Source: UBA2336 sp965227265
Lineage (GTDB): Bacteria; Bacteroidota; Bacteroidia; Cytophagales; Cyclobacteriaceae
Assembly (NCBI GenBank): GCA_965227265.1
Contig: OZ245738.1
Location: 1,736,001 to 1,800,000, forward strand
DNA length: 64,000 nt
Direction of reading: 5' to 3'
Numbering within the stretch: the stretch's first letter is position 1; each line of letters opens with the position of its first letter. Shown one piece after another: positions 1 to 9,400 of the stretch. The translations under genes and the position numbers were made by a program. The notes below the pieces were generated by a model, which was not told the DNA's origin, did no database searches, and saw nothing but the letters and a program-made list of their open reading frames with translations.

Positions 1-1082
1 TCATGGATTACAGAGACAATTTTTTCTTTACCCGTTAAACTAAAATCCCCAACGAAATAAATTACCGGGTATAAACGTTGAGCTTGATTGTATTCTGACG
101 GAAGCAGAACATCGTACCCATCTTCATGAATCAACTTCACAGCGTTGGAAACATTAGCAGCTTTTGATAAACTTTCTGTATCTCCCCGATATGCTCTACC
201 TTCAAATGCATCGCTTATAAAATGTAATCCGTTAGGCATTGCATCGCGCCAGTATTGAAATTCATGTCCACCATTCCTTACGCGGAATTCGTGTGGGAAA
301 TTTCTTTCGCGAAGAAGCATATGCAATTCTTCATTGCTGCGACAAAGCGTTTCTTCATCATCGCCATTATCGATGTAAAGCCTCAGCTTCGTAAGATTAT
401 CAAGATTTTGCTGTGCAAAAATGTGAAAGGGTGAATGCTGCTTGTAGTAGGCTGTCAACCTGCCTTCACCTGTGATACCAACAGCTCCGAACAACCTGCC
501 CCACTGATCGTCCCAGCCTGAAGCTTCTTCTGTCATATATTGAGCATCCGTACGGACGGAAATACTAAGCGGAACACTTACCATGAACACATCAGGATTT
601 CTAAGCGGAAGAACCAAGGCACCAAATCCACCCATGGAATAACCGAGCGTTGCACGGTGCGCATTGTCAGCTACTGTTCGGTATTGTTTATCTATAAAAG
701 GAACCAGTTCTTTAATGAACATATCCTCATACAGGAACTTGCCTGCATAATCGTTCACATAATAATTACTGTAGCCTTGTGGCATGATATAGATCATAGG
801 AATGATCTCTTTTTTCCTGACAGCCGGATCAACGATTTGACTCACCTGTCCATATTCGAGCCAGGAAGATTCATTGTCGCCCAGTCCATGAAGCAAGTAA
901 ACTACCGGGTAGTTTTTTTTGGATGAATAATAATCTTCCGGGAGGATAACAGAATACTTTACTTCCTGTGACAGAATCTTACTGTTCATAGCAAGCCCTT
1001 CTATAATACGCGCTTTTTGCTGCGCACATGCCACCGATGCGTTCACTAAAACAACGAGCCCTATCGCTTTAAGCAATCTCAT
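1..1082 (-). CDS. Secreted esterase, double-domain (3' end outside window)
   Basis: Only the first 360 codons are inside the window; the gene runs off the left edge. It begins with a hydrophobic signal segment ending near ACAQQ (residues 18-22). An alpha/beta-hydrolase of the esterase D / feruloyl-esterase-like family (PF00756 type) follows: VYLLHGLGDN near residue 61, the nucleophile elbow GYSMGG with Ser149, and a late GGHEF histidine. A second esterase-like segment starts around residue 320 (VLLPSEYN, YPVIYF), so the layout matches the next gene upstream, of which this is a tandem paralogue. The ATG overlaps that gene's stop by 4 bases (ATGA), showing translational coupling. It is the last visible gene of the rbsK-susCD operon. 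Substrate unknown; an acyl or ester-linked ribose derivative is only inferred from context. Confidence 0.85.
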   Translation of the reverse strand, partial: MRLLKAIGLVVLVNASVACAQQKARIIEGLAMNSKILSQEVKYSVILPEDYYSSKKNYPVVYLLHGLGDNESSWLEYGQVSQIVDPAVRKKEIIPMIYIMPQGYSNYYVNDYAGKFLYEDMFIKELVPFIDKQYRTVADNAHRATLGYSMGGFGALVLPLRNPDVFMVSVPLSISVRTDAQYMTEEASGWDDQWGRLFGAVGITGEGRLTAYYKQHSPFHIFAQQNLDNLTKLRLYIDNGDDEETLCRSNEELHMLLRERNFPHEFRVRNGGHEFQYWRDAMPNGLHFISDAFEGRAYRGDTESLSKAANVSNAVKLIHEDGYDVLLPSEYNQAQRLYPVIYFVGDFSLTGKEKIVSVIH

Positions 1083-2674
1083 CTGTTTAGACTTTCTTTC
1101 AAGAATGGAAAAGATTCAGTCAATCCATTTAAAAATCCCTGGTATGAATCTGCCCCTTGACGGATGCGATATTCATAACCATCAGTCCCATCCTTTCTGA
1201 TCTTCTTAAACAAATTCTCGTAGCCTTTATAGCTTGTGCTTTTGTCGGTTCCGTCCAGGTAGTAGAATACAGTATTGGAAACATCTGTCGCTTCCTCTGA
1301 AAGCTGGGCATTGAAAATGAAACAATCACTAAATAGATCGGTATCATTTACTGACTTTAATGCACTGAGTGCACCTTCACCATTTGCCATGATCACCCGA
1401 TTCTCACGGAGTTCTTTCGTACGGAAATTCTCATCCATATACGTGACTATCTGTTGCAACAACTCATCATTCTCCACTATTGCATCGGAGGATACTTCTA
1501 CAATAATTGACTTAGCAACTTTAGAAGCTGCCATTGCATTGCGCAACATGGACAATGCGTTAATCATGTTGTCATGCTGGTTGCCGGCACCATCGTTGAT
1601 AAAATAAAGCACGGGGTAATCAAGTCCGCTTGATTCATAATCCACCGGCAGCAAAACATGAGCAGTAACACCTTCAAGATTAAGTTCTGCAACCTCACTA
1701 TCCATAACGAGTGTTCCGATCGCAGCAGGCGTTGGCTCTGTTGGATGAAGTGTGCCTTGAACTGCATTGCTGATGAACTTTAATGCTTCCGGGTAAGATT
1801 TTTTCCAATAGTCAAATGAGTGACCACCACTCCGTACGCGGTATTCGTGAGGAATCTCGTTATCGCGCATCAGCGAATGAAGCTCATTACTGGTGAAGAT
1901 CAATGACTCTTCATCATCTCCACAATCAATTAACAATTTCAAACTGTTATAAACCTCTGTATTTTCCTGATTAAAGAAATGGAAAGGGCTTCTTGCTTTA
2001 AAGTAATTTGAAAGTCTGGCCAAACCTGAAGTCCCCTTTGAAGGTCCAAAATTTGGTGCCCACTGATTATCGAATGAAGATTGTGATTCGATCAGGTATT
2101 GCTCATCTGTGCGAAAAGACATACTCAATGGAATACCAATTGAAAATACTTCAGGATGCATGGTTGGCAGAATGAGCGCACCGTAACCGCCCATAGAGTA
2201 ACCCATAACTGCGCGTTGTGACTTATCTTTTTTCGTACGGAAACGAGAATCAATTTCAGGAACTAACTCATCAACAAACATTTCCATATACGGGAAATTT
2301 CCGGAGTATCGATCAATGTAGTATGAGTTAAATGCCTGAGGCATTACATAAATCATAGGTCCGGTTTCAGCGATTTGCTTATCCACATAAAATTGAAGTG
2401 AGCCATTTGTGTACCAGGCAGTTTCATCATCACCATATCCATGCAAGAGATAAACTACCGGATAGCTATCTTCTGATTCATTGTAGCCTTCCGGCAGAAG
2501 CACGGCATACTCAAGATCATAATTCAAAATTTCGCTTTGAAGCACCTGATCTTCCCAGAGACGCTGGAATTCAACTGGAAATATTTTTGGCTCATCTTCT
2601 CCACACCCCGAAAGAATCACGATTATTATCGCGACTAAACAATTCATAAACCATCTTCCCCTCATGCCCTTCAT
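1079..2674 (-). CDS. Lipoprotein esterase with a second, degenerate esterase domain
   Basis: A 531-residue protein with a lipobox (ILSGC, Cys24), so probably anchored in the outer membrane or periplasm. Residues about 35-305 form an esterase D-like alpha/beta hydrolase: YLLHGYGDDE, nucleophile GYSMGG with Ser160, DCGDDEE at 250-256 and GGHSF with His285 complete a plausible Ser-Asp-His triad. Residues about 320-531 repeat the fold (VLLPVDY, YPVLYFIN), but the nucleophile elbow reads NGEGA at 431-435, so the serine is lost and this half is probably structural or binding. Spacing to the ADP-ribosylglycohydrolase gene upstream is 1 base and it overlaps the next esterase by 4, so all are one transcript. 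Family assignment is firm; the substrate is not known. Confidence 0.87.
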   Translation of the reverse strand: MKGMRGRWFMNCLVAIIIVILSGCGEDEPKIFPVEFQRLWEDQVLQSEILNYDLEYAVLLPEGYNESEDSYPVVYLLHGYGDDETAWYTNGSLQFYVDKQIAETGPMIYVMPQAFNSYYIDRYSGNFPYMEMFVDELVPEIDSRFRTKKDKSQRAVMGYSMGGYGALILPTMHPEVFSIGIPLSMSFRTDEQYLIESQSSFDNQWAPNFGPSKGTSGLARLSNYFKARSPFHFFNQENTEVYNSLKLLIDCGDDEESLIFTSNELHSLMRDNEIPHEYRVRSGGHSFDYWKKSYPEALKFISNAVQGTLHPTEPTPAAIGTLVMDSEVAELNLEGVTAHVLLPVDYESSGLDYPVLYFINDGAGNQHDNMINALSMLRNAMAASKVAKSIIVEVSSDAIVENDELLQQIVTYMDENFRTKELRENRVIMANGEGALSALKSVNDTDLFSDCFIFNAQLSEEATDVSNTVFYYLDGTDKSTSYKGYENLFKKIRKDGTDGYEYRIRQGADSYQGFLNGLTESFPFLKESLNR

Positions 2675-2675
2675 C

Positions 2676-4235
2676 TTATATTGGATCTATCAATTTTGCT
2701 GGCGAATCACTATACGTTACAACTGATTTCAAATACATTCTGAAGTCAGCGTTTTGATTCACCCATTTAATTTCAATTTTATGATCTCCCTGCGGTAATA
2801 GATATTTATGATAGATGTCGTATTTACGGATAATGTAATCAAAAGGCATTTTGATTTGCTCAGTTTTAACACCATCTACGTACACATCCAATAAGGCCAC
2901 ATAATCACTTTTTGAAACTCCACAAACACTGCGAAGATTTCCGAGGATAACAATTCCATTTCCTGTAAAGTCAGCTACAATAGGTTCTTCGAAATGATCT
3001 TTTCGGATCAACAGTTCAGATGCAGGATATAATCCCTCGTATGACTGTTCGAGCTTAAGCGTATGGGGCTTTTGCACGTTGATGGAAATAATAGAATCCG
3101 TTAGTGCGCCTCCATTTTTTTCTATTACCTGAACAGCATGTTTGTAGCTTAATGCATAGATCTCGTTCAAAGAAATATTCATATACGGAAACTTTAATCC
3201 TTCTGCTTCTTCCAAAGCAGGCTTCCAGTACGCTGGAATATTTTTATAGCCAATCATCACTCCAAGAATTCCAGCAGCAGTTGCCGGATTGCAATCTGAA
3301 TCCTGACCGCAACGCGTAGCAACATCCATAGTCTTGAAGAAATCCTTTTCACCATACAGCAAGCCCATCACAACATACGCTGCATTGAGACTAGCATCAA
3401 TGTTGAACGCATTGAACACACCTTCCGAACAACCTTTTTCGGAAGAATGCTTCTTTTCAATTTCAAACCAGGCCTTCTTCCAATCATCCGGATATTGCTT
3501 ATGCCAGTCGATTACATCGGCAATCGTTTTATAAAATCTGCTTTCAGCAGGAATAACTTTTAATGCCTCATCAATAACCAAATGAATGTCATCGGTAACA
3601 TAAGCAGCAGAATACATGGCTGACATAAATGCTCCGCCATAAAATCCATCACCATAGTTCATGATGTGGCCGATGCTATCGCAGATCGCGGATGAAGCAT
3701 TGATCATGCCCGGAGTCATCATTCCGGCAAAATCAGCCTCGATTTGAAAATCAATATCATCGGCATGTGGATTATTCATCCAATGCCCGGAGGCCGGTGG
3801 CATGATGCCATTGAGAATATTATAGCGAGCAGCCTGATTTGCGTGCCAAAGCTTATAGTCATCTTTTGCAAAAGCGATCGCGAATGAATCAACCGGAGCA
3901 TTCAAGCCAAACTTTTCTAGGATTTCAACAAATGTCATGTCGATGTACACATCGTCATAAAGACCGGGATCGATCTCGAAAGTTTCTTTTATATAATGAT
4001 CATGCCAGATGATCGGTTGATAATCCTGAATAATAGTTCCTTTAAACTTAAACTCAGTCGGACCGCCATACGTGCAACCAATGGTTTGGCCAGCCCAACC
4101 ACCGCGAATTTTATCCTTTAACGCTTCAGTTGAAATAGAAAAATGTTCTGGCAATGAAGCCGTTGATAACTCCTGCTTTGTGCAGGAAGCCAAGGTTATC
4201 AGAACTAATACGCTATATAGAAATCCTTTTCTCAT
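2676..4235 (-). CDS. ADP-ribosylglycohydrolase-family lipoprotein (paralogue 3)
   Basis: A 519-residue exported lipoprotein (lipobox LASC, Cys18). Residues about 38-370 are an ADP-ribosylglycohydrolase (ARH, PF03747) fold: RGGWAGQTIG near 44, an acidic pair in LYDDVYIDM (92-100) where the family usually has DDT, and RCGQDSDCN (308-316), matching the second metal-binding motif (typically GGDTDTxA). The metal acids are kept but the surroundings are altered in the same way as in the neighbouring paralogue. The last ~150 residues look like a beta-rich accessory region. It overlaps its upstream paralogue by one base (TAATG) and lies 1 base from the esterase. Members of the family hydrolyse N- or O-glycosidic bonds to ADP-ribose, or related ribosides. 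Export suggests an extracellular nutrient role rather than reversal of cellular ADP-ribosylation. Confidence 0.88.
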   Translation of the reverse strand: MRKGFLYSVLVLITLASCTKQELSTASLPEHFSISTEALKDKIRGGWAGQTIGCTYGGPTEFKFKGTIIQDYQPIIWHDHYIKETFEIDPGLYDDVYIDMTFVEILEKFGLNAPVDSFAIAFAKDDYKLWHANQAARYNILNGIMPPASGHWMNNPHADDIDFQIEADFAGMMTPGMINASSAICDSIGHIMNYGDGFYGGAFMSAMYSAAYVTDDIHLVIDEALKVIPAESRFYKTIADVIDWHKQYPDDWKKAWFEIEKKHSSEKGCSEGVFNAFNIDASLNAAYVVMGLLYGEKDFFKTMDVATRCGQDSDCNPATAAGILGVMIGYKNIPAYWKPALEEAEGLKFPYMNISLNEIYALSYKHAVQVIEKNGGALTDSIISINVQKPHTLKLEQSYEGLYPASELLIRKDHFEEPIVADFTGNGIVILGNLRSVCGVSKSDYVALLDVYVDGVKTEQIKMPFDYIIRKYDIYHKYLLPQGDHKIEIKWVNQNADFRMYLKSVVTYSDSPAKLIDPI

Positions 4236-5890
4236 TATTTCACTTCATTCGCTGGAAGATTGCTCTTCGGTTCATTCTCTGAATAAACAATCATGTCGTT
4301 AATCCTGTATTCATAGCCCGGATCAGGATTAATCCATTTTAATTTGATAGTATGTTTGCCTTCCGACATTTGATAATTCCACGATGGCTCAAGTCTTCTG
4401 GCTGTGTTCATCATAGGTAATGACAATGTATCCGTGATTACACCATCAGTATACACGTGCATTTTCGCTACGTATGTGTCTTTCAATTCTGCTAAGCCAA
4501 GAGGCTCTGATCCGTATGTGCGCTTTGATATGCGGTCGATATAATCGGGGTCAATTTTTCCGCGTTTTACCAAGTTGCCGTATAAGAGATAGCCATTACC
4601 GGTAAATTCCAATGTGATCTCATCGGTAAACGACTTGTCAACTTTACTGCGTTCTACCAGGTAAGTCTTTTCAAAATTTTGTTCAAAGGCAACTGCAACT
4701 GGCTTCGTTAAGGGAATCGTAACTTCTTCTCCGGTCATTTTTCCACCTTGTTGTTCAATAACACCCAATGCATGATTGAAACTCCAGCCATACGCTTTCG
4801 CTAATGATACATCGGTGTTTTCAAAATTATCGTTTTCAATTTCTTGTAAAGGCTTCAGCCAGAAATCAGGGATCTTATCATAACCAAGCATTACACCTAA
4901 TACACCGCCCACCGTTGCCGGATTACAATCTGCATCCTGACCACAACGGGTTGCGATGTCAATGGATTTTGTAAAGTCTCCCTTGCCATATAACATCCCG
5001 ATGGCTACATATGCTGAATTGATCTTTGCATCAATGTTAAAACCAAGAAAAGCACCTTTTGGACAGCCAACATCAAGGTTCCATTTTTTCTGAACTTCAA
5101 ACCAGGTCTGTTTCCAATTGTTCGGATATTGTTTATGCCATTTGATAACATCTGCAATGCAATCGTGAAATTTTGTTCCCGCAGGAATTGTTTCAACAGC
5201 CTGCTCTACTATATATACCGGATCATTCGATACAAACGCAAGGGAATACATAGCCGAAACAAAAACTCCGCCATACCAGCCATCTCCGCTATTCATCACA
5301 TGCCCTACCCGATCTGCAATTTCGGTAGCAGCATTTACCATGCCGGGTGCCATCAACCCAATAAAATCAGCTTCGATCTGGAAATCAATATCATCTGCAT
5401 GTGGATTGTTTTTCCAATAGCCGGAAGCAGGTGGCATGATTCCATTCAATATATTATAGCGTGATGCCTGATTGGCGTGCGCGAGGTGATACGCTGTATT
5501 CGACCAATGATGTGCAATTGAATCTGAACTTGCTTTCAAGCCGTGTTTCTCAAAAGCTTTTACAAAATTTAAATCTGTATAGATATCATCGAACAGGCCG
5601 GGTTTTTTATCCCACCAATACTTCACATAATGCTCGTTCCAGGGAATGTTAAGCTGATCATCAATGAGCGAACCCTGATATTTAAACTCTACCGGTGCAC
5701 CATACACAACCCCGATTGTTTGTCCGGCCCAACCTCCTTTAATTTTATTCTGTAATGTTGTTTTTGAAATGGTAATAGATCCTTTTGAAAGAACATCGTC
5801 CGCAGATGTGCTAGCCTCCGGATTACAACCGGAAGCCGCAACACCAGCGATACAAACAATTAAACCAATTTTAAAACCAATCAACTTCAT
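4235..5890 (-). CDS. ADP-ribosylglycohydrolase-family lipoprotein (paralogue 2)
   Basis: A 551-residue exported lipoprotein (AASGC, Cys22) and close paralogue of the gene downstream: shared blocks include GGWAGQTIG, NILNGIMPPASG, NNPHADDIDFQIEADF and RCGQDADCN (315-323). Acids D101/D102 in FDDIYTD and the late GQDADCN are the expected Mg-binding positions of the ARH family. The C-terminal ~180 residues (from about 370) are beta-rich and end in a segment (HTIKLKWINPDPGYEYRIND) that recurs in the neighbour, so the accessory domain was duplicated as well. The gene sits 1 base from the 664-residue paralogue upstream. The high similarity of the pair suggests recent tandem duplication, perhaps with split substrate preference. 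Activity is inferred from family membership. Confidence 0.88.
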   Translation of the reverse strand: MKLIGFKIGLIVCIAGVAASGCNPEASTSADDVLSKGSITISKTTLQNKIKGGWAGQTIGVVYGAPVEFKYQGSLIDDQLNIPWNEHYVKYWWDKKPGLFDDIYTDLNFVKAFEKHGLKASSDSIAHHWSNTAYHLAHANQASRYNILNGIMPPASGYWKNNPHADDIDFQIEADFIGLMAPGMVNAATEIADRVGHVMNSGDGWYGGVFVSAMYSLAFVSNDPVYIVEQAVETIPAGTKFHDCIADVIKWHKQYPNNWKQTWFEVQKKWNLDVGCPKGAFLGFNIDAKINSAYVAIGMLYGKGDFTKSIDIATRCGQDADCNPATVGGVLGVMLGYDKIPDFWLKPLQEIENDNFENTDVSLAKAYGWSFNHALGVIEQQGGKMTGEEVTIPLTKPVAVAFEQNFEKTYLVERSKVDKSFTDEITLEFTGNGYLLYGNLVKRGKIDPDYIDRISKRTYGSEPLGLAELKDTYVAKMHVYTDGVITDTLSLPMMNTARRLEPSWNYQMSEGKHTIKLKWINPDPGYEYRINDMIVYSENEPKSNLPANEVK

Positions 5891-5891
5891 A

Positions 5892-7886
5892 TTATTTTCC
5901 TTCAGACTTATAAACGCTTAGCTCTGTAATGGATGTAAATCCTGAAACCTTTTTCGTGAACTTATTCCAGTGATCCTGGATAGCTGCATCGCCAATAATC
6001 CGTATTGCTTTTGTTTTCACCGGAGCAAAGCTTATTACGTATTCAACAAAATGAGGTTGGAAGAAAACAATATCTGTTTTAGGTAATGGCGGATTGATCA
6101 ACGTTCTTTCAACCGAAACCCACTTACCTTCCTCATTTTTATACTGAACATTCAGCGAAGTAAACCAGCCTCCGAACTCTTCCATCCCACCGGTGAAGAA
6201 TCCGAGCATATCGATGGTTTGATCTTCTTTCCATTCATAGCCATAATAATCTACTTTCGGAATTTTTGCCTTAGCAGCAAGACTATAAAACACAGAACCT
6301 GCACCATTGAATATTCCATCGCGAAGAATTGCATCTGGTTTTGTGGCATACATGGATTTACCAAAGGTTACCCAGGCTGAATCAATAACTTTCCAGTTCA
6401 ACTCATTTACATTCGACAATACAGTAGTAGCTGATGACGCTATGTTTTCTGTACGAACCAACAGCTCAAAATCCTTCTTCAGGAATTTCTTACCATTATC
6501 AAGCTGAACGGTGATCTTATACTTTCCAGGAATAGTTGGTGTACCGGAAAGCTTTCCTTTATCAAAGGTTATTCCTTTCGGAAGCTCACCTCCAATTAAT
6601 GTCCAGTTATATTTTTTATTAGCATCACTGTAGAAAATAAAATCTACAGGCTTATTAACTTCCATGCGTGGTGCTGGGCCGATATAAAATTCAACCGGTA
6701 CATCAAACGTAGCAGCCGTATTGATGGTAACTTTTTCTGCGCCTGGCTTACCGCTTACTGAACCTCCTTCTGCTTTAACAAGATTTAAGGTTACCGCAAG
6801 TGTTCTGTCAATCATATCCTGAATGCTGGCATCTGGCAATTCATGACGGGTGATGTTGATGTATGTATCGTTAAAAGGTTTTGTCCAGCCTTCTATCGGT
6901 AAGTACAGATTGGAAGGCAAGCCTTTAAAGCCGTATACAATGCCTAATAATCCTGCGACTGTTGCAGCCTGATTGTCGGCATCAAAGCCCATCGCACAAG
7001 ATAAATCAAGCGTGTGTTGAAAATCACCATTACCATAAAGCATCGCTAAAATTCCACAAGCACCATTCAGGTTTGCATTCCAGATTGTCTTAGTCAGATC
7101 AGGTTCATTGATATAATACTTCTCAGCAAGTTCTTTCCACGCGTCCTGCCATTTGTTTGGATATTTTTTATGCAGTGCAATCATATCGCGGATGGTTTGC
7201 GCATAGCGGCCATTGGCAGGAAGTTCTTTTAACCCAATATCAATCAGCTTGCGCACATCTTTTTCAAAAAATGCTGCGGCATACATCGCTCCGTAGTGAA
7301 CCGTTGGCTCTGCGCCCCATTCATCGCTTGTAATTAATGCAGCCCAATCTGATTTCTGGGCGGAATATTTGACCATGCCTGGTGCAGTATATGCCCAGAT
7401 CTCATTGATCAACTGCGGATCGATCTGAAACCAATGCGGGTTAATGTTTTTATCTCCGGTAAAAGGTGGCGTGTATCCAAAATGCATTAATCCTAATGCA
7501 CCGCGATTTGCTAACCACACACGATCGCGAATGTGAAACATCCACGCATTGCGCATTTGTTCGTACGTTGGCTCATGACCATACTTTTCCATGGTAAGCA
7601 GGTACATGTATTCAACATCGGTATCATCATCCGAAAAAGCGCCTTTGTATTGCTTAAGTTTATCCAGATTTTTTGTGTATCCGTAAGGCCATTTACTCTC
7701 GTCTCCGGGTGCATTCACATACTTGTTTTCGTGTGGAAGGCCGTAAATATTTCCAATCATCTGCCCGATCCAGGCACCGGCAATTTTATCGCGAAGTTCA
7801 GCCTTTGAAATAGTTTTCTTCTGCGCGATCGTAGCAAAAGATAAAGTAATAAAAATCAGAACTGATATATAAAATTTATACTTCAT
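5892..7886 (-). CDS. Secreted ADP-ribosylglycohydrolase with Ig-like and C-terminal beta domain (paralogue 1)
   Basis: A 664-residue protein with a Sec signal peptide (cleavage near TIAQK, about 21). Residues 28-370 form an ARH domain with the best-preserved motif of the three: SDDDTD at 85-90, and FDADNQAATVAG from 301 as the second metal motif. Residues about 395-475 resemble a putative Ig domain (WTLIGGELPKGITFDKGKL, SGTPTIPG), and about 480-664 are a beta-sandwich-like module that may bind ligand. This paralogue is clearly more diverged than the other two. It is 2 bases downstream of susD and 1 base upstream of the next paralogue. Likely surface or periplasmic hydrolase acting on imported or captured ribosides; the exact bond is unknown. 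Confidence 0.88.
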   Translation of the reverse strand: MKYKFYISVLIFITLSFATIAQKKTISKAELRDKIAGAWIGQMIGNIYGLPHENKYVNAPGDESKWPYGYTKNLDKLKQYKGAFSDDDTDVEYMYLLTMEKYGHEPTYEQMRNAWMFHIRDRVWLANRGALGLMHFGYTPPFTGDKNINPHWFQIDPQLINEIWAYTAPGMVKYSAQKSDWAALITSDEWGAEPTVHYGAMYAAAFFEKDVRKLIDIGLKELPANGRYAQTIRDMIALHKKYPNKWQDAWKELAEKYYINEPDLTKTIWNANLNGACGILAMLYGNGDFQHTLDLSCAMGFDADNQAATVAGLLGIVYGFKGLPSNLYLPIEGWTKPFNDTYINITRHELPDASIQDMIDRTLAVTLNLVKAEGGSVSGKPGAEKVTINTAATFDVPVEFYIGPAPRMEVNKPVDFIFYSDANKKYNWTLIGGELPKGITFDKGKLSGTPTIPGKYKITVQLDNGKKFLKKDFELLVRTENIASSATTVLSNVNELNWKVIDSAWVTFGKSMYATKPDAILRDGIFNGAGSVFYSLAAKAKIPKVDYYGYEWKEDQTIDMLGFFTGGMEEFGGWFTSLNVQYKNEEGKWVSVERTLINPPLPKTDIVFFQPHFVEYVISFAPVKTKAIRIIGDAAIQDHWNKFTKKVSGFTSITELSVYKSEGK

Positions 7887-7888
7887 GC

Positions 7889-9388
7889 TTACGGATTTTG
7901 AATAAGATTAGGATTGGCAATTATTGCGCTTTGGGGAATCGGGAATAATTTTTTTGTTGCATCTGAAACAGGTTTATTCCACCAGGTGTTGCCCCATACT
8001 CCAAAACGAATCTGGTCCTGGCGCCTTCTTCCCTCCCAGGCAAATTCTCTTCCGAATTCATCGAGCAGTTCCTGAGCTGTGAGATCAGTTTCCGCGTAAG
8101 CCGTTAATCCGGCACGCGTCCGAATCTTCTGCAAAGAAGGATCGTTTATAAATTCATCGGCACGTTCCAATCGCCAAAGGGCTTCCAGTTTCATATAGAG
8201 CACATCGGCATACCGGAAAAGCACAAAGTCATTTTCCATATCCGTCACATCATAGTTAAGATTTTCCTGGTATTCATACTTTGCACAACGTGCGCCTTCA
8301 TACTCACCACGGGAGCTGTAGTTATCTATTGTAGGCGTGTAAATAAACGGTTCACCTTCAATCATAATAGGATTACCATCAATGTCATATTGTTGTCCGA
8401 ACAGGAAAGAATGAATACGTTCATCATTAGCCGCGTACTTCGTAAAAAAATCCGGAGGTAAAACAAAACCATCCCAAGGAATACCAATGATGTTAAAGGT
8501 TGGACGGCTTGCTGCGTTCAGTGTTAAATTCTCCCAGTAAAAATGTTCATCCGTAAGCTGTGGATGATATGGAATTACAAATATGTTTTCCTGCGATCCT
8601 TCGTTATGTACGGCAAAATTAGAAAAGTAATCATCCGCAATAGCATAAGCACCTAATGCAATTACCTGATCACAGGCATCAATAGCTTCCTGATATCTAT
8701 CCTCGCCAACCCATTCTTCGGCATTCAGATACATTTTTGCCAAAAGTGTGTATGCCATGCCCTTCGTTACTCTCCCATAGTATTCGCTTGTAGGCTGATC
8801 CTGAAGATTATCAATGTTATCCGTTATTTCCTGTAAGATGAAGTCGTAAATAAACTTCCTGTTTTTCTGTGGAGGTGCAGTCTTATCGCTATAAGTTATA
8901 CTATAGGGAATATTGCCCCAATAATCCAATCCCCAGTAATAATAAAATGCTCTAAGAATTTTAATTTCAGAAAGTATGCGGTCTTTGGCTGAAAAATCAA
9001 TTGGTGCGAGTGTTTCCAAAATCTCATTGCAGGCCGTTACTCCTTCAAACACCATGGTCCAAGCGCTTGTAAGAATTTTATTGTTAGCAGCAACTTTATG
9101 CTTATGAATATCTTCCCAACGTCCCTGATCGTACCACTCACCGTTATGTTTGGCTGGTATCACAAGCTCATCAGAAGCATTTTCACCAAGCGACCATAGT
9201 CTTTGCTCTTCCGGATAAGGCTGTAGTTTGATGTACGCCCGACCAGCATAAGAGACCACGTCCTCTTCGGTTTGAAAATAACCCTCCAGCGGAATTTGTG
9301 AGTAAGGAGTCTCCGACAGATCAAAACATGAAACTGTCAAGCTGATGAACAAGATGCCTGTTGCTATTTTAACAATATACTTTTTCAT
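7889..9388 (-). CDS. SusD/RagB-family outer-membrane nutrient-binding lipoprotein
   Basis: A 499-residue lipoprotein (LTVSCFDLSETP). The SusD fold is indicated by the N-terminal helical/TPR region (AYIKLQPYPEEQRLW, ILRAFYYYWGLDYWGNIPY) and the C-terminal FLFGQQY and EFAWEGRRRQDQIRFG signature, ending IANPNLIQNP as is common in the family. It acts as the lid of the SusC transporter at the outer membrane, delivering an oligomeric or complex substrate. It lies 12 bases after susC and 2 bases before the first ADP-ribosylglycohydrolase gene, so the substrate is predicted to be a ribose-containing compound, not a classic glycan. The pairing is certain; ligand identity is inference from the operon. 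Confidence 0.95.
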   Translation of the reverse strand: MKKYIVKIATGILFISLTVSCFDLSETPYSQIPLEGYFQTEEDVVSYAGRAYIKLQPYPEEQRLWSLGENASDELVIPAKHNGEWYDQGRWEDIHKHKVAANNKILTSAWTMVFEGVTACNEILETLAPIDFSAKDRILSEIKILRAFYYYWGLDYWGNIPYSITYSDKTAPPQKNRKFIYDFILQEITDNIDNLQDQPTSEYYGRVTKGMAYTLLAKMYLNAEEWVGEDRYQEAIDACDQVIALGAYAIADDYFSNFAVHNEGSQENIFVIPYHPQLTDEHFYWENLTLNAASRPTFNIIGIPWDGFVLPPDFFTKYAANDERIHSFLFGQQYDIDGNPIMIEGEPFIYTPTIDNYSSRGEYEGARCAKYEYQENLNYDVTDMENDFVLFRYADVLYMKLEALWRLERADEFINDPSLQKIRTRAGLTAYAETDLTAQELLDEFGREFAWEGRRRQDQIRFGVWGNTWWNKPVSDATKKLFPIPQSAIIANPNLIQNP

Positions 9389-9400
9389 ATAATTCCCTTT

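Noticed and set aside
7533..7808. 91-codon plus-strand frame inside the ADP-ribosylglycohydrolase gene
   Set aside because: Antisense shadow of a conserved coding region; the product has no coherent features.
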